Part shown: piece by piece, positions 39,985 to 49,146 of the stretch
Layout: every line of letters begins with the position of its first letter
Numbering within the stretch: the first letter of the stretch is position 1
NCBI GenBank assembly: GCA_029880325.1
Contig: JAOUOP010000026.1
Coordinates: 37,904-101,903 of the forward strand
DNA length: 64,000 nt
Direction of reading: 5' to 3'
From: Myxococcales bacterium
GTDB lineage: Bacteria; Myxococcota_A; Polyangia; Polyangiales; JAFGIB01
Program-made: the position numbers and the translations under genes
Notes under the pieces: model-generated
Databases searched by the model: none
Told to the model about the DNA's origin: nothing
The model's input: only the letters and a program-made list of their open reading frames with translations

Positions 39985-41140
39985 TCAAACCCGCCTTCTC
40001 GGCGGGTTTTTGCGTTTGTGGGGCTGCGTCTAATCCAGGGAGTCCATCGGGTGCAGCAGAATCTGCTGCACATGTGCTGCACTCGCTCGCCTGGTCGCCA
40101 ACGTCGAGTCCGAGGCTGGCGGCCATCCGTTGGCCAAGCTGCTCGGTGGTGAGCCGCGCGTAGACCTGCTCAAGCATACGTGTGCTTGAGTGACCCGAGA
40201 TCAGCGAGAGCAGCTCCAGCGGGACGCCAGCCGCCCGCAACCAGGTGGTGCAGGACCGACGCAGGTCGGTGAAGGAGCAGCGGTCGATGCCAGCCTCATC
40301 GCAGGCGCGGTGAAGGTCTCGGCGCTGGTTCGACCAGCGACTGAAGAGCGTCCCATCTGCACCGTCAGCCCACTCCAGTGCGAAGCGCAGAAGGGCCTGT
40401 TGCGGCGGGTACACCACGGGAACCGTTCGCCATCGGGTCGGTCGCTTGGTTCCCCGAACCAGCACCTCCATTCGGTCCAGGTCGACGTCCTCACGCCGGG
40501 CCCGCTCGGTCGCCCCCCACTCGGCTGACGTCGCGACGCTGAAGGCCACTCGGGCGGCTTGGTCCTGCGTCAGCTTGGCAAGCAATCGCTGTAGCTCATC
40601 AATGCTCAGGGCCCGGCTGCTCGGCTTGTAGTTCGGAGAGAACCGTTCCGGCATCACGGCGACGAGGTCGCCCCTCCATAGACCTCGACGCTTGGCGAGC
40701 TTCAGCGCACCCAGAAGAGGGCCAAGCTCCTTCTTGATCGTGTGGTCCACCACACCCTCCTCACGACGCCGGTCGATGTACGCATCCACCGATGCCGCGG
40801 AGATGGCAGCCAGCTTCATCGGACGGTACTGCTCGCGGGCATCATGCTCGAAGACACGCGCGAGGTGCCCGACCTTGCGCTTGTAGAAGGCAACCGTGTC
40901 ATCGCTGAGCTTGCCCGCCTTCGCCTCGGATTCCTTGGCCTTGATGAAGAGCTTCAGCACCTCACCCAGAGTCGTCGACCGTGCCGCCGCAGCCGCGGGG
41001 TCGGCCGCGTCCCGTTCGAGCTGCCGGGCAACCTTGAGGGCGGCCACGCGGTCACGGCAGCGCGTGCTTCGCATCTTCCGCGCGCCGTCGACGTAGACGT
41101 GCGTGTAGTAGATGCCATCGCGGAGAAAGAGGTTCCCCAT
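39920..41140 (-). CDS. int: Tyrosine recombinase (integrase) reading into tRNA-Phe
   Basis: The 406-residue protein starts at 41140 (MGNLFLRDGIYYTH); a TTG at 41146 adds two residues. Catalytic motifs of the C-terminal half: TDLRRSCTTW (second Arg) and ISGHSSTRMLEQVYARL (His and nucleophilic Tyr). The first Arg, expected near WGATERARREDV, stands in an altered context. The protein excises and inserts the island at the 47-bp repeat. Its last codons (VPRDRIELPTRGFSIP) are the antisense of the tRNA, a familiar sign of elements integrated in that gene. The small HTH gene just upstream is a likely excisionase. Confidence 0.92.
   Translation of the reverse strand: MGNLFLRDGIYYTHVYVDGARKMRSTRCRDRVAALKVARQLERDAADPAAAAARSTTLGEVLKLFIKAKESEAKAGKLSDDTVAFYKRKVGHLARVFEHDAREQYRPMKLAAISAASVDAYIDRRREEGVVDHTIKKELGPLLGALKLAKRRGLWRGDLVAVMPERFSPNYKPSSRALSIDELQRLLAKLTQDQAARVAFSVATSAEWGATERARREDVDLDRMEVLVRGTKRPTRWRTVPVVYPPQQALLRFALEWADGADGTLFSRWSNQRRDLHRACDEAGIDRCSFTDLRRSCTTWLRAAGVPLELLSLISGHSSTRMLEQVYARLTTEQLGQRMAASLGLDVGDQASECSTCAADSAAPDGLPGLDAAPQTQKPAEKAGLMVPRDRIELPTRGFSIPCSTD
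39936..39982 (+). repeat. attL core: 47-bp direct repeat in tRNA-Phe
   Basis: The 3' part of tRNA-Phe from the anticodon stem to the discriminator is identical over 47 bases to 49988-50034. The first mismatch follows immediately at either end. Confidence 0.9.
39989..40011 (+). terminator. Rho-independent terminator after tRNA-Phe
   Basis: ACCCGCC and GGCGGGT form a 7-bp stem around TTCTC, followed by TTTT T. It ends tRNA transcription; it overlaps the 3' part of the integrase gene on the other strand. Confidence 0.8.
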
Positions 41141-41196
41141 CGCCAATCAACCTACCACCCAGAACACGCGCGAGTGACACGGGGACTTTGCAGCAG

Positions 41197-41517
41197 TCAT
41201 TTTTTCCGCCTGCCAGCGGTGAGCCGTCGCGTTCGGGCCCGTGTGATGGGCACGGGGCTCCTACCGGTGGGCTCCCTCGATGGCTCCTCGACAATGGCTT
41301 GCGGGTCAAACAGAGCCGCGACGTACCGCTTCCAGACCTCGACAGGCACTCGAATCTGCCCGCGCTCGCCGGGCTGTCTGTCCAAGGCTCTGCGCATATG
41401 CTGATAGGCCATCGCCCGACTGCACTTCATGGACGCCATGACGTCGTGGACGTCGATGAAGACGGGAAGCTGTGCAATCAGGCGGTCACGCCGCCAGCCC
41501 TCGTTCGTCGTTGCCAT
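41197..41517 (-). CDS. Small HTH protein, candidate excisionase (AlpA/Xis-like)
   Basis: Start 41517 has GGAAGGG just upstream. Of 106 residues, the first 65 (FIDVHDVMASMKCSRAMAY, then QHMRRALDRQ) are a winged-helix/MerR-like HTH seen in AlpA-type regulators and excisionases; the rest is basic (TRARTRRLTAGRRKK). It lies 56 bases upstream of the integrase gene on the same strand, the usual Xis position, and should direct the recombinase to excision or regulate it. Confidence 0.7.
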   Translation of the reverse strand: MATTNEGWRRDRLIAQLPVFIDVHDVMASMKCSRAMAYQHMRRALDRQPGERGQIRVPVEVWKRYVAALFDPQAIVEEPSREPTGRSPVPITRARTRRLTAGRRKK

Positions 41518-42029
41518 CCCTTCCAAAGCACCCGAAATACGCGCCTGCTTCAAGGGGGGTGATAGCTACACAATCATAAGGTCGCAGCATCACTCGAAAC
41601 AAAGTTGCGTCACCCAGACTCCTCATAGGGTCACGAGCGATAGAGCAACGAAACGGTGCCTCCGACACGGCCGTTCGGCCACAGTGGAGGAGGCGTCGAC
41701 GGCGAGCTGGCGCCCTTTCCAACCGGGCATCTCTGCCGACCCCCGAAACAGAAAAAGTCTACTGTCGTGCACCACAACCGGACTGGTCGCCGAAACATAC
41801 GACTTGCAACGGGATTCGGCTGTTGCGCTATCGGTGCTCATCCGATGACGTGCCAGCCACGTCCAAGCCGTCGTAGATCTACGCATCCGAAGCCCATTGC
41901 AGGCACGTCGATGACTGCGTAATCAGTGGAAGGACGCTCCTCGCCGCAACACCGGCTCCGACCCCGGTGCGCGACGTTCCAGGGGCACGAGGCCCGAAGT
42001 GGAGCCCACGTCGATGGTGGCGACGCGGC
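41518..42029. other. Gene-free divergent region, possible origin and promoters of the island
   Basis: These 512 bases lie between the small HTH gene (minus) and the Rep-like gene (plus). The first 150 bases are clearly lower in GC than the chromosome. A palindrome ACGGCCGTTCGGCCAC lies near 41,670. A Rep of this kind often acts near its own gene, so an origin is plausible but unproven. Confidence 0.45.
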
Positions 42030-43556
42030 ATGGATGAACTTCCTCGAAATCACGGACGCGCGCAAGCGCCCGGCCCTTCCATAGAGGGCAACCTCTATAC
42101 AACTTCTTCGGATTCCGAGAGTCGGAGAGAGTGGGATGCGGGACGGCTCAGGGAACTCGGTGAGCACAGAAACGCCGACAAGGTGTTCGACTGCGGGGTG
42201 GGTCCAGTGGGGCATCGGTGCAACCGGAGGGTTGACTGCTGGACGTGTTCCCAGAGGAAGGCGTATGCCGGCTATCGGCGCCAGGTCAGGAGTGCCTTGC
42301 TGCGAATGGACGCACCGCGCGAGGTTCGACTTTCGCTTCAGGTTCCACGCGAGTTGTTGGGCGAAGGAATCGAAGAGGTGCGACATGCCTTCACGAAGCT
42401 GAAGGGCCGGCGAGCCTGGGCCGCGGTGAAGGCGGCCGTCGGAATGGTCCACACGGGGAGTCTGAAGCGCGGTTGGTGGAACCTGCACCTGCACGTTTTC
42501 TATGAGGCGGACCACCCGCTTGACCGCAGTGCGGTGACCCGCGCGTGGAAGGCCATCACGTCGCCGAAGAACCGCGCCCGGTGGCGGCACCGAAAGCACA
42601 CGCTTGCCGGACCCACGGGGGGCTGGCGAGAGGGCACGTTGGCGGTGCTGAAGGAGGTCCGCGACATTGAGCGCACGTCGTCATACGTGGCGGGGGCTGC
42701 CAAGTTCACGCCCGGCGAGGAGCTGGGCTTGGCAGACTTCGCAGTCCTCCGGGCTGGCCTGAAAGGCAAGCAGCTCATCGTCTCCCAGGGCCTGAACGGT
42801 CGCGGGCGGTACAAACGACCGAGCCAGCTTGCCCTGGGCGATGTCGCGTTCGAGGTGGAGGTGCCCAGGGGCGCCGCGCGCCTGGTCAGCGAAGTGCTAT
42901 CCGACCTTCAACGGGGCAGCGGAACCTCGGACTCGGGGGTAGTGCTGGAGAACCTCTGCCTTGCCGCGTATTGGCCTGGCCCACGCGACCGTTGGCGCTG
43001 GATGGCCGAGGTCCTCACCGTCGTTGAAGCTCAGCTTGGAGCCGAGATCATCGCGTTTGACGCCGATACCGATGAGTTCCTTCGCGGATGCGCCTGTCGA
43101 CTGATGCGGGAGGAGGGCGAGGGATGGAACTTTGCCAGGCAAGTGGCAGTACCGCTTCAGCGGCGCGGCGAGACCCGCGGGTTCACATTCGTGCTCCACG
43201 ACGACCGCGAGCAACCGCCCAGGCTGAAACACGACATCACCCAGATTGAGTTCGTGCGCTTCGTCATGGACGAGCTGGCCAGCAGGCTTGAGCCGAACCG
43301 TGGAGAGGCGGCCGTCTTGGAGACCCTCGTGTCATTGTTTCGCGCCACCAAGCCCGGCACGCCACCGCGGACCGACCCGAGCTTTGCCGGCATTGTCGAG
43401 CTGAAGCGACGCGAGGTGTTGCCGGTGCTGGAGGCCGCCTTGGGGCTGAACCTGGTCGCCTGTGACCCGGTAGAGCGGGTGGTCTTCTACGGAGCCCACA
43501 CCGCGGATGCGCACGCCGTCCAGGAGGCAGTCGACTGCCTCCGACTCCTCGTGTAG
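42030..43556 (+). CDS. Rep-like HUH endonuclease (replication initiator)
   Basis: Cysteine-rich start of the domain (HRCNRRVDCWTCSQRKAY) is followed by a strand EVRLSLQVP and then the HUH motif NLHLHVF near residue 155, with a later tyrosine motif SYVAGAAKF. This order is that of rolling-circle Rep proteins of plasmids and integrative elements: nicking at the origin with a covalent tyrosine link. The C-terminal 250 residues are of unknown kind. ATG at 42030 is used; GTG at 41967 adds 21 residues. The gene suggests the island can replicate or did so when excised. Confidence 0.75.
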   Translation: MDELPRNHGRAQAPGPSIEGNLYTTSSDSESRREWDAGRLRELGEHRNADKVFDCGVGPVGHRCNRRVDCWTCSQRKAYAGYRRQVRSALLRMDAPREVRLSLQVPRELLGEGIEEVRHAFTKLKGRRAWAAVKAAVGMVHTGSLKRGWWNLHLHVFYEADHPLDRSAVTRAWKAITSPKNRARWRHRKHTLAGPTGGWREGTLAVLKEVRDIERTSSYVAGAAKFTPGEELGLADFAVLRAGLKGKQLIVSQGLNGRGRYKRPSQLALGDVAFEVEVPRGAARLVSEVLSDLQRGSGTSDSGVVLENLCLAAYWPGPRDRWRWMAEVLTVVEAQLGAEIIAFDADTDEFLRGCACRLMREEGEGWNFARQVAVPLQRRGETRGFTFVLHDDREQPPRLKHDITQIEFVRFVMDELASRLEPNRGEAAVLETLVSLFRATKPGTPPRTDPSFAGIVELKRREVLPVLEAALGLNLVACDPVERVVFYGAHTADAHAVQEAVDCLRLLV

Positions 43557-43749
43557 TCACATGTCGGACAGAACAGACGAATAAGGTGAGGCAGAAGTCG
43601 AGTTCGACGTCACTTCAGATGCAGCGGTTGATGGCTCGTGGCCGCAGCCCTGGTGCAAAAGCCCGAGGAAACCGTGGAGCCGAGAGACACACGCGCCCAC
43701 AGCTTGGTGGAGGCCGGCCATCGCCCTTGGTGGGTGCTACGGTCTGGCG

Positions 43750-44370
43750 ATGACGCACGCGGTTCGGCAGGCGGTCCACGGAGGTGACGATGCCGTTTGG
43801 GTAGGTGATGTCGGCGACCTTCTTGCGGTCGTGCTTGCCGATGGCGCGGGCGGGATAAGCGGGGGCCGGGTAGCCGCGGACCTGGTCATCTCACGAATCC
43901 GCGAGTTGACCGAGCGGGGTGACTTGCCACGCACGCCTCAGGGCCTAGAAACGGTCCTGGCGGGCCTCGACGGCGAGATTCTGGCCCACCCGAGGGCTGG
44001 CGAAACAACGGCGGTCCTCGTGGTTGTCGAGGCTGGTGTTCTGGTGGGTGCGAGCGTAGGTGACTCAGCAGCTTGGCTGATCGAACCCGATGCCCTCGCG
44101 GAGCTTACCGGCGGACAGCATCGGAAGCGGCTCGGAAGCGGCCGGGTGCGCCCGGTAGGCTTTGGCCCAGTTGCGCTAGGCGGACGGCGCCTGGTGGTGG
44201 CCTCGGACGGCCTGCACGGGTTCGTCAGCCCGGAACGCATCCGCGCGGAAGCCTGCCAGCCCGATACCGGCGAAGCAGCGGGTGCGCTGGTCGAGAGCGC
44301 CCGCTCGTCGAACGGCGCCTTTCACGACGACGTGACCGTCATAGTAGCCGCGGCGGCCCCCGCTAGGTGA
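43750..44370 (+). CDS. PP2C-family protein phosphatase next to the SIR2-STAND gene
   Basis: The 206-residue protein has the metal-binding motifs of PP2C: VLADGAGGISGG (DG), VGASVGDSAAWL (GDS), VVASDGLHGF (DG) and HDDVTVIV (DD). It should dephosphorylate Ser/Thr residues and is cytoplasmic. It is the first gene of a pair; the next start is 15 bases (44386) or 90 bases (44461) after its stop. No kinase gene is in the island. It could reset a regulator of the neighbour or act on host proteins. Confidence 0.88.
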   Translation: MTHAVRQAVHGGDDAVWVGDVGDLLAVVLADGAGGISGGRVAADLVISRIRELTERGDLPRTPQGLETVLAGLDGEILAHPRAGETTAVLVVVEAGVLVGASVGDSAAWLIEPDALAELTGGQHRKRLGSGRVRPVGFGPVALGGRRLVVASDGLHGFVSPERIRAEACQPDTGEAAGALVESARSSNGAFHDDVTVIVAAAAPAR

Positions 44371-44460
44371 GCGCCGCGGAGCAGTATGGCCAAGAGAACG
44401 GGTTCTTCCCTAGGAGGCGGTTGGGCCCTTGTCGCTTCACCCGTATCATTCCTGCGCGCC

Positions 44461-47400
44461 ATGCCCATCACCTCACAGGACGTCCCCCAAGCGGACAACC
44501 TCGACACGCTCCGCTCGGTCGTCGAAGAGATCGCGACCGGCGGTGCCGCCAACCTTGCCGAGGAAACGGGTCTGCCGCCGCGCCAGCTCGCCTACTACCT
44601 GAGTGCGGCGCGCGCGATGGGACTGCTCAAGCAGGTGGACGGCGAGTGGGAGGTGACCACCGCTGCCGACGACTTGATGGCGAGCGACAGTGGCACACCC
44701 GCGGAATCGGCTGCCTGGAGGCAGCTCATCGAGGCCATGCCCCTCGTGCGGCAACACCTGGGCTCGCTGTTCGACCCTGCTCCGACTCGTGCGAGTATCG
44801 CTGGAACAATAGCGACTGCCTCTAGCCTCTCGGCGGCGACTGCGCGACGTCGCGCTGGGACGCTGGCACGCTGGCGGGCTCGGCTCCTCGCTGCCCAGCA
44901 GCAGACCCTGTTTGACCAACCGGCCCCGTCCAGCGCGGGCGGCGCAGCAGATGTCCCCGAGCCGGAGGCACCAGGGCGTGACTCCAACGACGTCCGGGCT
45001 CACCCCAGTGATGTCGAGCCTTCCGGCGCTCCTTCAACGCAGACCGCTGGCGAAACGGAGGGAGCGGGTGACTCGCACTCTGCTGCGCGCGGCGGGAGCG
45101 CCGCGGGGCAACCCACACCCATTGGCTCCAAGCCCGTGTCCGAGGGACCCGAGCCGTCCCCTGCACCTGCTAGCGAGGCTGCCTCAAAGAGAGGCAAGAC
45201 CACGGTGGTAACGGCTGATGCCGCGGTGGTAGCACCTGCTCCGCCGCTGCTGCTGGATTCGGCGGACCTGGCCTACCTCGGCGGCCAGGTTGCTCGTGGG
45301 ACGGTGGTCCTCTTTACCGGAGCAGGGTTCTCGGTGGATGCCAAGGATCTTGACGGGCGCAATCTTCCCATCGGGGACGGTTTGGCCCGCGACGTGTGGG
45401 CACTGCTCTTCTCCGATGAGGAGTACGACGGCAGTCCCCTGACCGACCTGTTTGGTACGGCCAAGATCAGGAAGGCCCGCCTACTCCGAGACCTCGTCTC
45501 CCGACGGTTGACCGTCGACCCAACGTCCGTGCCGGAGTACATGCAGGTCTGGTTCGAGGTTCCTTGGCTGCGTGTCTACACCCTCAACATCGATGACCTC
45601 GAAGAGGCCGTCGCAGACAGCTTCCAGTTGCCGCGCACCCCTGTTCCCATTTCCGCCGTAGGCCAGGGAGCCGAGCTGGTCTCGACATCGTCTGGCGAGC
45701 TTCCGGTGGCGCATCTCAACGGCAGCGTATCGGATGAGTTGGAGGACCTGACGTTCTCAGCGCAGGACTACGCCCAGCGTCAGGCAGCTCAGGAACCCTG
45801 GTATGCCCAGTTGTCAGCGGATCTCCTCGCTTACCCGTTTGTCTTCGTGGGCTCACCGCTCGAAGAGCCCTTATTCTGGCAGCACTTGGCGATGCGGAGC
45901 CTCAAGAGTCGCGAGACCCGTGAGCACCGTCCACGCTCGTTTCTCGTGACACCCACGTTGCCGAGGGCCAAGCAGGCGCTCTTGGCTGAGCACCACATCC
46001 ACTGGGTAAAGGCGACGGCGGGTGAGTTTGCCGCAGTGCTCGGTTCGATGCGGCCCCAGATGGACGCGGGCCACGGACGGCTCCGTGCATCTGCACAGGC
46101 GAACGCGGACGACGTTGGCAACATTGAGCGGGTGCCGGACCTGTTGGCGGGTGCCCGAGACAGCGCGTCTCTGTACCTCCGGGGCGCCGAGCCGGTGTGG
46201 GGTGATATCCGCTTCGGACGCTGCGCTGGTCGGGTTGCGGACGCCGAGCTGCTTGAGCGGTCGCAAGCCTTGCTTCGCGGTGCGGAGGACTCCGGCACCC
46301 GTCTGCTGCTCGTCAGCGGTACAGCCGGGACGGGAAAGAGCACGGGACTGATGCGGCTCGCAGCAAAGCTTTCGGGCAACGGCGAAGACGTGGCATGGAT
46401 TGGCCCCGACGCGGAGGTCTCGGCACGAACACTGGGCAGGTTCTTCCACCGCCCGGATGCTCCATCGGTCGCGTGCATTGACGAGGCAGGCAGGTATGGC
46501 ACAGCCCTCCTCCGAGTTCTGCGCGACGCGGTGGGGAGCGAGCTGAAGCTCGTGGTCTTCGCCATGCGCGAAGGTCAGCGCCGTCTCCTCGATAGCGCAG
46601 CGCTCGATGACGTGGAGTTGGAAGATTTCACGATGCCACCGTTGCAGGACTCAGACATCGGCGCACTTCTCGATGTGCTGACCGCAGAGCATCGGCTGGG
46701 GAAACTCCTGGGGCTTCCGAGGGAGGAACAAGAAGCCGCGTTCCGAGAGCAAGCAGGCCGACAGCTCCTGGTTGCGATGATTCAGGCGACATCGGATGAC
46801 CCCTTCGAGGAGAAGGTCCATGGAGAGTGGCGGCAGCTCTCTGACTCCCAGCGTTACTTCTACGCTCTCGTGGCGCTGGCCTCAATCTTCCGTTTCCCCG
46901 TGGACCGGGAGTTGCTCCTGGTCGCCCGCGGAACTAAGTCTGCCGATGACCTCGCCGATATTTCATTCTTGCACGAGCGGCACATCGTCGTCGCCGAGGG
47001 CGGCGTCTCAAACATCCGAACGCGGCACACACTCATCGCGGAGAAGCTCATCGAACGCCTCCAGCTTGACCGCGACTACATGGCGTCAGTGTGGGCGGAC
47101 CTTACGTTCGCTACGGCGATTCGCCGCAGCCAAAAGCCCAACAGGCGCGTGGGGAGGGTCCTCAAGCGCCTGGTCAACCATGAGACTCTCTTCAATCACC
47201 TCGATGCCGAGTGTGCGGAGCGGGTTTACGAGCGCGTTGAGGACCTGCTGCGGACGGACCATCACCTCTGGCTACAGCGCGGAAGCCTCCACAACCAGCA
47301 TGGAGACTTCAACCTCGCGGAGACCTTCTTGGACCAGGCCCTATCGCTGGAGCCAGATGATGGCCTCGTTCAGACTGAGCACGCCCACATGTGTTTCAAG

Positions 47401-47697
47401 AAGGCGTGCCGAAACCCTCAGGCTCCAGGCGCGGTTCAGCTCGCGACAGACACGGCAACGGAACTCCGCCGACAATATGCTGCGAGGGCGATGCGCGACA
47501 CCTATCCGGTTCACATTCTGGGAGTGCAGGGGCTGCGCTGGGCGCGGAAGGCGCCGATGTCTTTGGACCAGCGCCGCGTTTTCCTACGTGACCTGAGGGC
47601 GGATCTTGATGACGCCTGCGACCGTTTCCCCCGGAAGCGCGACATCCAGCAGATCCGCGATGACGTCAAGCGCGAGCTGCTCGCCCTCGGCACGTAG
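44461..47697 (+). CDS. HTH-SIR2-STAND-TPR protein, candidate antiphage effector
   Basis: Start 44461 (MPITSQDVPQADNL) is preferred; ATG at 44386 has GGAG upstream but adds 25 unlikely residues. Domain order, counted from 44461: winged HTH (31-56, LAEETGLPPRQLAYYLSAAR); Ala/Pro/Ser linker (140-260); SIR2-like domain (270-520) with FTGAGFS at 284, LNIDDLEE at 374, the proton-accepting His in HLNGS at 418 and VFVGSPLEE near 462; P-loop NTPase with SGTAGTGKST at 618 and SVACIDEAG at 668; TPR-like helices from about 930 (HLWLQRGSLHNQHGDFNLAE). SIR2 effectors often deplete NAD+ when a STAND-type sensor is triggered by phage. The catalytic N, D and H appear intact. Partner: PP2C upstream. Confidence 0.88.
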   Translation: MPITSQDVPQADNLDTLRSVVEEIATGGAANLAEETGLPPRQLAYYLSAARAMGLLKQVDGEWEVTTAADDLMASDSGTPAESAAWRQLIEAMPLVRQHLGSLFDPAPTRASIAGTIATASSLSAATARRRAGTLARWRARLLAAQQQTLFDQPAPSSAGGAADVPEPEAPGRDSNDVRAHPSDVEPSGAPSTQTAGETEGAGDSHSAARGGSAAGQPTPIGSKPVSEGPEPSPAPASEAASKRGKTTVVTADAAVVAPAPPLLLDSADLAYLGGQVARGTVVLFTGAGFSVDAKDLDGRNLPIGDGLARDVWALLFSDEEYDGSPLTDLFGTAKIRKARLLRDLVSRRLTVDPTSVPEYMQVWFEVPWLRVYTLNIDDLEEAVADSFQLPRTPVPISAVGQGAELVSTSSGELPVAHLNGSVSDELEDLTFSAQDYAQRQAAQEPWYAQLSADLLAYPFVFVGSPLEEPLFWQHLAMRSLKSRETREHRPRSFLVTPTLPRAKQALLAEHHIHWVKATAGEFAAVLGSMRPQMDAGHGRLRASAQANADDVGNIERVPDLLAGARDSASLYLRGAEPVWGDIRFGRCAGRVADAELLERSQALLRGAEDSGTRLLLVSGTAGTGKSTGLMRLAAKLSGNGEDVAWIGPDAEVSARTLGRFFHRPDAPSVACIDEAGRYGTALLRVLRDAVGSELKLVVFAMREGQRRLLDSAALDDVELEDFTMPPLQDSDIGALLDVLTAEHRLGKLLGLPREEQEAAFREQAGRQLLVAMIQATSDDPFEEKVHGEWRQLSDSQRYFYALVALASIFRFPVDRELLLVARGTKSADDLADISFLHERHIVVAEGGVSNIRTRHTLIAEKLIERLQLDRDYMASVWADLTFATAIRRSQKPNRRVGRVLKRLVNHETLFNHLDAECAERVYERVEDLLRTDHHLWLQRGSLHNQHGDFNLAETFLDQALSLEPDDGLVQTEHAHMCFKKACRNPQAPGAVQLATDTATELRRQYAARAMRDTYPVHILGVQGLRWARKAPMSLDQRRVFLRDLRADLDDACDRFPRKRDIQQIRDDVKRELLALGT

Positions 47698-47723
47698 GCA
47701 GGGCGCGCGGGTATGTGCGTACG

Positions 47724-48383
47724 TTATGACTCCACGGCGCCGGCGGAGGGGCGCGTCGCCGCGCCCAGAAGGGCCTCTGTGTCCAGACTACCCGAGCGGC
47801 CGTAGGTCAGGACCCTGTCCAGCGGGGCGGGCAGCGAGGCCGAGTAGGGTGGCCTTACGTGCCACAGTCCGTTGCGTCCGACCTTGGTCTCCTCGCCGCG
47901 GAGGAACAGTGCGTGGCACGCGAGCGGTTCCGAACCCGGCACATCGAACAGGTGGAGGACCGCGCCGGTGATCAGATTCCGCGCTTCGGGGACGTCGGGG
48001 CGGTACGTCAACCTGGTCGACCATCGTACGCCGCCGCCACCGATGGCAAAGCGGACCGAGACGTCGCCGGCATCTCGGTCGTGCCACCCAAGATGGAGCG
48101 ACACTCCGCACTCATTCGAGGCGGCCCGTTCACCCTTCGCCCAGGACACCTCGCTCCCGTGGACCAAGAAGGCGATGCCGCAGAGGTTGCTCTGCCCCGT
48201 GACGCTCCCAAGCCAGACGCCTGGATCTCGACCCCCAACCCAGGCTCCGGCGAGCTGAACCGGCTCCTGGGACAGGCCCGGTAGTGGGATGCTCGATGGG
48301 AGTGGGCCTGCATATTCGGGTGACACGGCCCGGTCATCATACCCGAAGGCACCGCCGCCTCGCGGTCCCTGGGGCGGTTTCAA
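47724..48383 (-). CDS. Unknown protein, last gene of a four-gene operon
   Basis: TTG at 48383 overlaps the TGA of the upstream gene, so translation is probably coupled; no better start is seen. The 219-residue protein begins with a Gly/Pro-rich part and continues as a beta-rich domain (WLGSVTGQSNLCGIAFLVHG, SLHLGWHDRDAGDVSVRFAI, LITGAVLHLFDV). No signal peptide or membrane segment. The family is not recognised. By its place with three other small orphan genes in the island it may be part of a toxin/immunity or defence unit. Confidence 0.65.
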   Translation of the reverse strand: MKPPQGPRGGGAFGYDDRAVSPEYAGPLPSSIPLPGLSQEPVQLAGAWVGGRDPGVWLGSVTGQSNLCGIAFLVHGSEVSWAKGERAASNECGVSLHLGWHDRDAGDVSVRFAIGGGGVRWSTRLTYRPDVPEARNLITGAVLHLFDVPGSEPLACHALFLRGEETKVGRNGLWHVRPPYSASLPAPLDRVLTYGRSGSLDTEALLGAATRPSAGAVES

Positions 48384-48778
48384 TCACGCCACCCCTGAGC
48401 ATCGAGTCGGTCGATGCCAAAGGCCACGTAATCGCCCACCACGCGCTCATCGCGGGTTCTGACGACGTCTTCGACCGTGAGCACGCCGCAGTCCACCCGA
48501 ACCGGATTCACGCCCGCCACCCGCCCGTAAGCCCGGTAGGACCAGCCGTCACGGTGTTCAAGGCCGACGCGGGCTTCCGGGTTGCCAGCGAAGATGGTCT
48601 CCCACGAATCCTCGTCGCTGAGGAGCCCCGCGCTCAGCTCGACGTGGAACTCCTGGCCAGGTTGGGGTGCGCTGCCTTCATCCCAGGAGAACTCGTCCAT
48701 GACGTGCAGCGTCTCGCCGCGGTACTCGATGGTGGCTTCGAGTCCGGGTCCCTCGGTGCTGATGAGCCGCGCCTTCAT
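48380..48778 (-). CDS. Small unknown protein, third gene of the operon
   Basis: Start 48778 (MKARLISTEGPGLEATIEY) overlaps the upstream stop by a few bases; longer frames have an Arg-rich character. The 132 residues look beta-rich with acidic loops (LHVMDEFSWDEGSAPQPG, GRVAGVNPVRVDCGVLTVED). The end VVGDYVAFGIDRLDAQ resembles small beta-barrel proteins such as OB folds, but I do not claim a family. Cytoplasmic. Confidence 0.65.
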   Translation of the reverse strand: MKARLISTEGPGLEATIEYRGETLHVMDEFSWDEGSAPQPGQEFHVELSAGLLSDEDSWETIFAGNPEARVGLEHRDGWSYRAYGRVAGVNPVRVDCGVLTVEDVVRTRDERVVGDYVAFGIDRLDAQGWRD

Positions 48779-49146
48779 GAACCACGAAGCCTCCGTCGAT
48801 GAAGTGTCTCGATGAACGCGGCGAGGTTTGCCGAGAAGTTTGGGCTGTTGAAGTCCAGGCGAGGCTCGCTGCCGTAGGGGTCGGGTCCCGCCTCGCTCAG
48901 CGTCGCGTCCGGCCACGCAATCACGTTGTCCAGCCCGTCGTACTTGCCGGAGTAGCTGTTGAACCAGAGGTGCAGGGTGAAGCCGTAGTTTTCGCGGACG
49001 GACGCGATGCACCAGATCTCGTCGTGCCACCACTCGATAATGTCGCGCGAGACGGCACGCACTTCCCAATCGTTCTCTCGCAGAGCGAGCAGAAGCGCCT
49101 TGCGCTTGGAGGGAAGGCGCCTCTCGACCGCTTCAATTTCAGGCAT
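48775..49146 (-). CDS. Small unknown protein, second gene of the operon
   Basis: ATG at 49146 is preceded by GGAAGGA and overlaps the end of the HEAT gene by 8 bases. The 123 residues contain a Trp-rich conserved-looking part (DIIEWWHDEIWCIASVRENY, GFTLHLWFNSYSGKYDG) and end basic (LHRRRLRGS). It overlaps the next gene by four bases (ATGA). No family recognised; the pattern resembles immunity-type proteins of mixed alpha/beta fold. Confidence 0.65.
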   Translation of the reverse strand: MPEIEAVERRLPSKRKALLLALRENDWEVRAVSRDIIEWWHDEIWCIASVRENYGFTLHLWFNSYSGKYDGLDNVIAWPDATLSEAGPDPYGSEPRLDFNSPNFSANLAAFIETLHRRRLRGS

